7,137 bases of DNA. Origin: Xanthobacteraceae bacterium (GTDB taxonomy: Bacteria; Pseudomonadota; Alphaproteobacteria; Rhizobiales; Xanthobacteraceae). The position numbers and the translations under genes were made by a program. This document shows, one piece after another, positions 6,831-7,137 of the stretch. The stretch's first letter is position 1; each line of letters opens with the position of its first letter. The notes under the pieces were generated by a model. The model was not told the DNA's origin and searched no databases. It was given only the letters and a program-made list of their open reading frames with translations. Where the stretch lies: the NCBI GenBank assembly GCA_030648135.1, contig JAUSIF010000394.1, positions 1 to 7,137 of the forward strand, given 5' to 3'.

Positions 6831-7137
6831 TCAGTCCGGCTTCATGCCACCCATTCGGCAAAGGATGGTCCATTCCGCCTCAGTCACCGGTTGCACCGAG
6901 AGCCGCGAATTATTGAGGAGCACCATCTCGGCTAGCTTCTGCTCCGCCTTGCACATGGCAAGCGTCACCGGGATGGGCAACGGGGCGATGGCCTTCACGT
7001 CGACCATGCCGAAGGTCGCGGTCTTGTCACCGGGATCGGGACGATATTCCCCGATCACCTCGATCACGCCGACGAGCTCTTTGTCGTCGCCCGAATGATA
7101 GAAGAAGGCGCGCTCGCCCCGCTTCATCGCCATCAGG
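6831..7137 (-). CDS. EVE-domain protein, 5' end cut by window edge
   Basis: The visible 102 codons are open to the right edge and end at TGA in 6831-6833. The sequence MKRGERAFFYHSGDDKELVG, then GMVDVKAIAPLPIPVTL, and near the C-terminus SRLSVQPVTEAEW and RMGGM, is characteristic of bacterial EVE proteins, relatives of human THYN1 with a PUA/YTH-like fold that binds modified bases in DNA or RNA. The family is about 135-145 residues, so roughly 35-40 N-terminal residues, including the usual opening YWLxKSEP stretch, lie outside the window. The internal ATG at 7133 is not taken as the start, because the frame is open beyond it and homologues begin well upstream. The exact cellular role of stand-alone EVE proteins is not settled; some are associated with modification-dependent defence, but nothing in this window points to such a locus. 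Confidence 0.9.
   Translation of the reverse strand, partial: LMAMKRGERAFFYHSGDDKELVGVIEVIGEYRPDPGDKTATFGMVDVKAIAPLPIPVTLAMCKAEQKLAEMVLLNNSRLSVQPVTEAEWTILCRMGGMKPD

Noticed and set aside
6831..7137. EVE-domain gene as a sign of a defence island
   Set aside because: Stand-alone EVE proteins are common housekeeping-type genes in this group, and no restriction, methylation or other defence gene is visible nearby.

Overview
The window is GC-rich and densely coded, and it reads as a chromosomal segment of an alphaproteobacterium. The order Hyphomicrobiales (Rhizobiales), near Bradyrhizobium or Xanthobacteraceae relatives, fits best. That placement rests on recalled protein families: a DUF1674 protein beside rsmB, an extensin-like protein, a Rhizobiales-type CFA-family synthase, DUF1761 and an EVE protein. 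No search was run, so genus and species are left open. I found no mobile element, tRNA, rRNA, CRISPR array or phage gene, and no gene-free stretch over 300 bases. The largest gap is about 160 bases.

Layout: (1) 1-1136, minus strand, the 5' part of rsmB (16S rRNA m5C methyltransferase), cut by the left edge. (2) 1137-1295, a divergent intergenic region with two short perfect inverted repeats. (3) 1296-2173, plus strand, a two-gene translationally overlapping unit: a DUF1674/SDHAF4-like succinate dehydrogenase assembly factor and a membrane-anchored extensin-like protein with an M15-like metallopeptidase signature. (4) 2279-3574, plus strand, a cyclopropane-fatty-acid synthase family enzyme with a TTG start behind a good Shine-Dalgarno. 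(5) 3597-4127, minus strand, an exported L,D-transpeptidase convergent with the synthase. (6) 4247-6193, minus strand, acetyl-CoA synthetase, with a readable promoter, strong ribosome binding site and clear intrinsic terminator. (7) 6343-6753, minus strand, a four-helix DUF1761 membrane protein. (8) 6831-7137, minus strand, an EVE-domain protein cut by the right edge.

Functionally this is ordinary core-genome content: rRNA modification, SDH assembly, acetate activation, membrane lipid modification and peptidoglycan remodelling. Three adjacent genes (extensin-like, CFA synthase, L,D-transpeptidase) act on the envelope, but they lie in different transcription units. I see no convincing undescribed system. 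The points most worth a second look are regulatory (the acs promoter with an inverted repeat in its spacer, and a motif shared by two minus-strand gene starts) and the overlap joining the DUF1674 and extensin-like genes.
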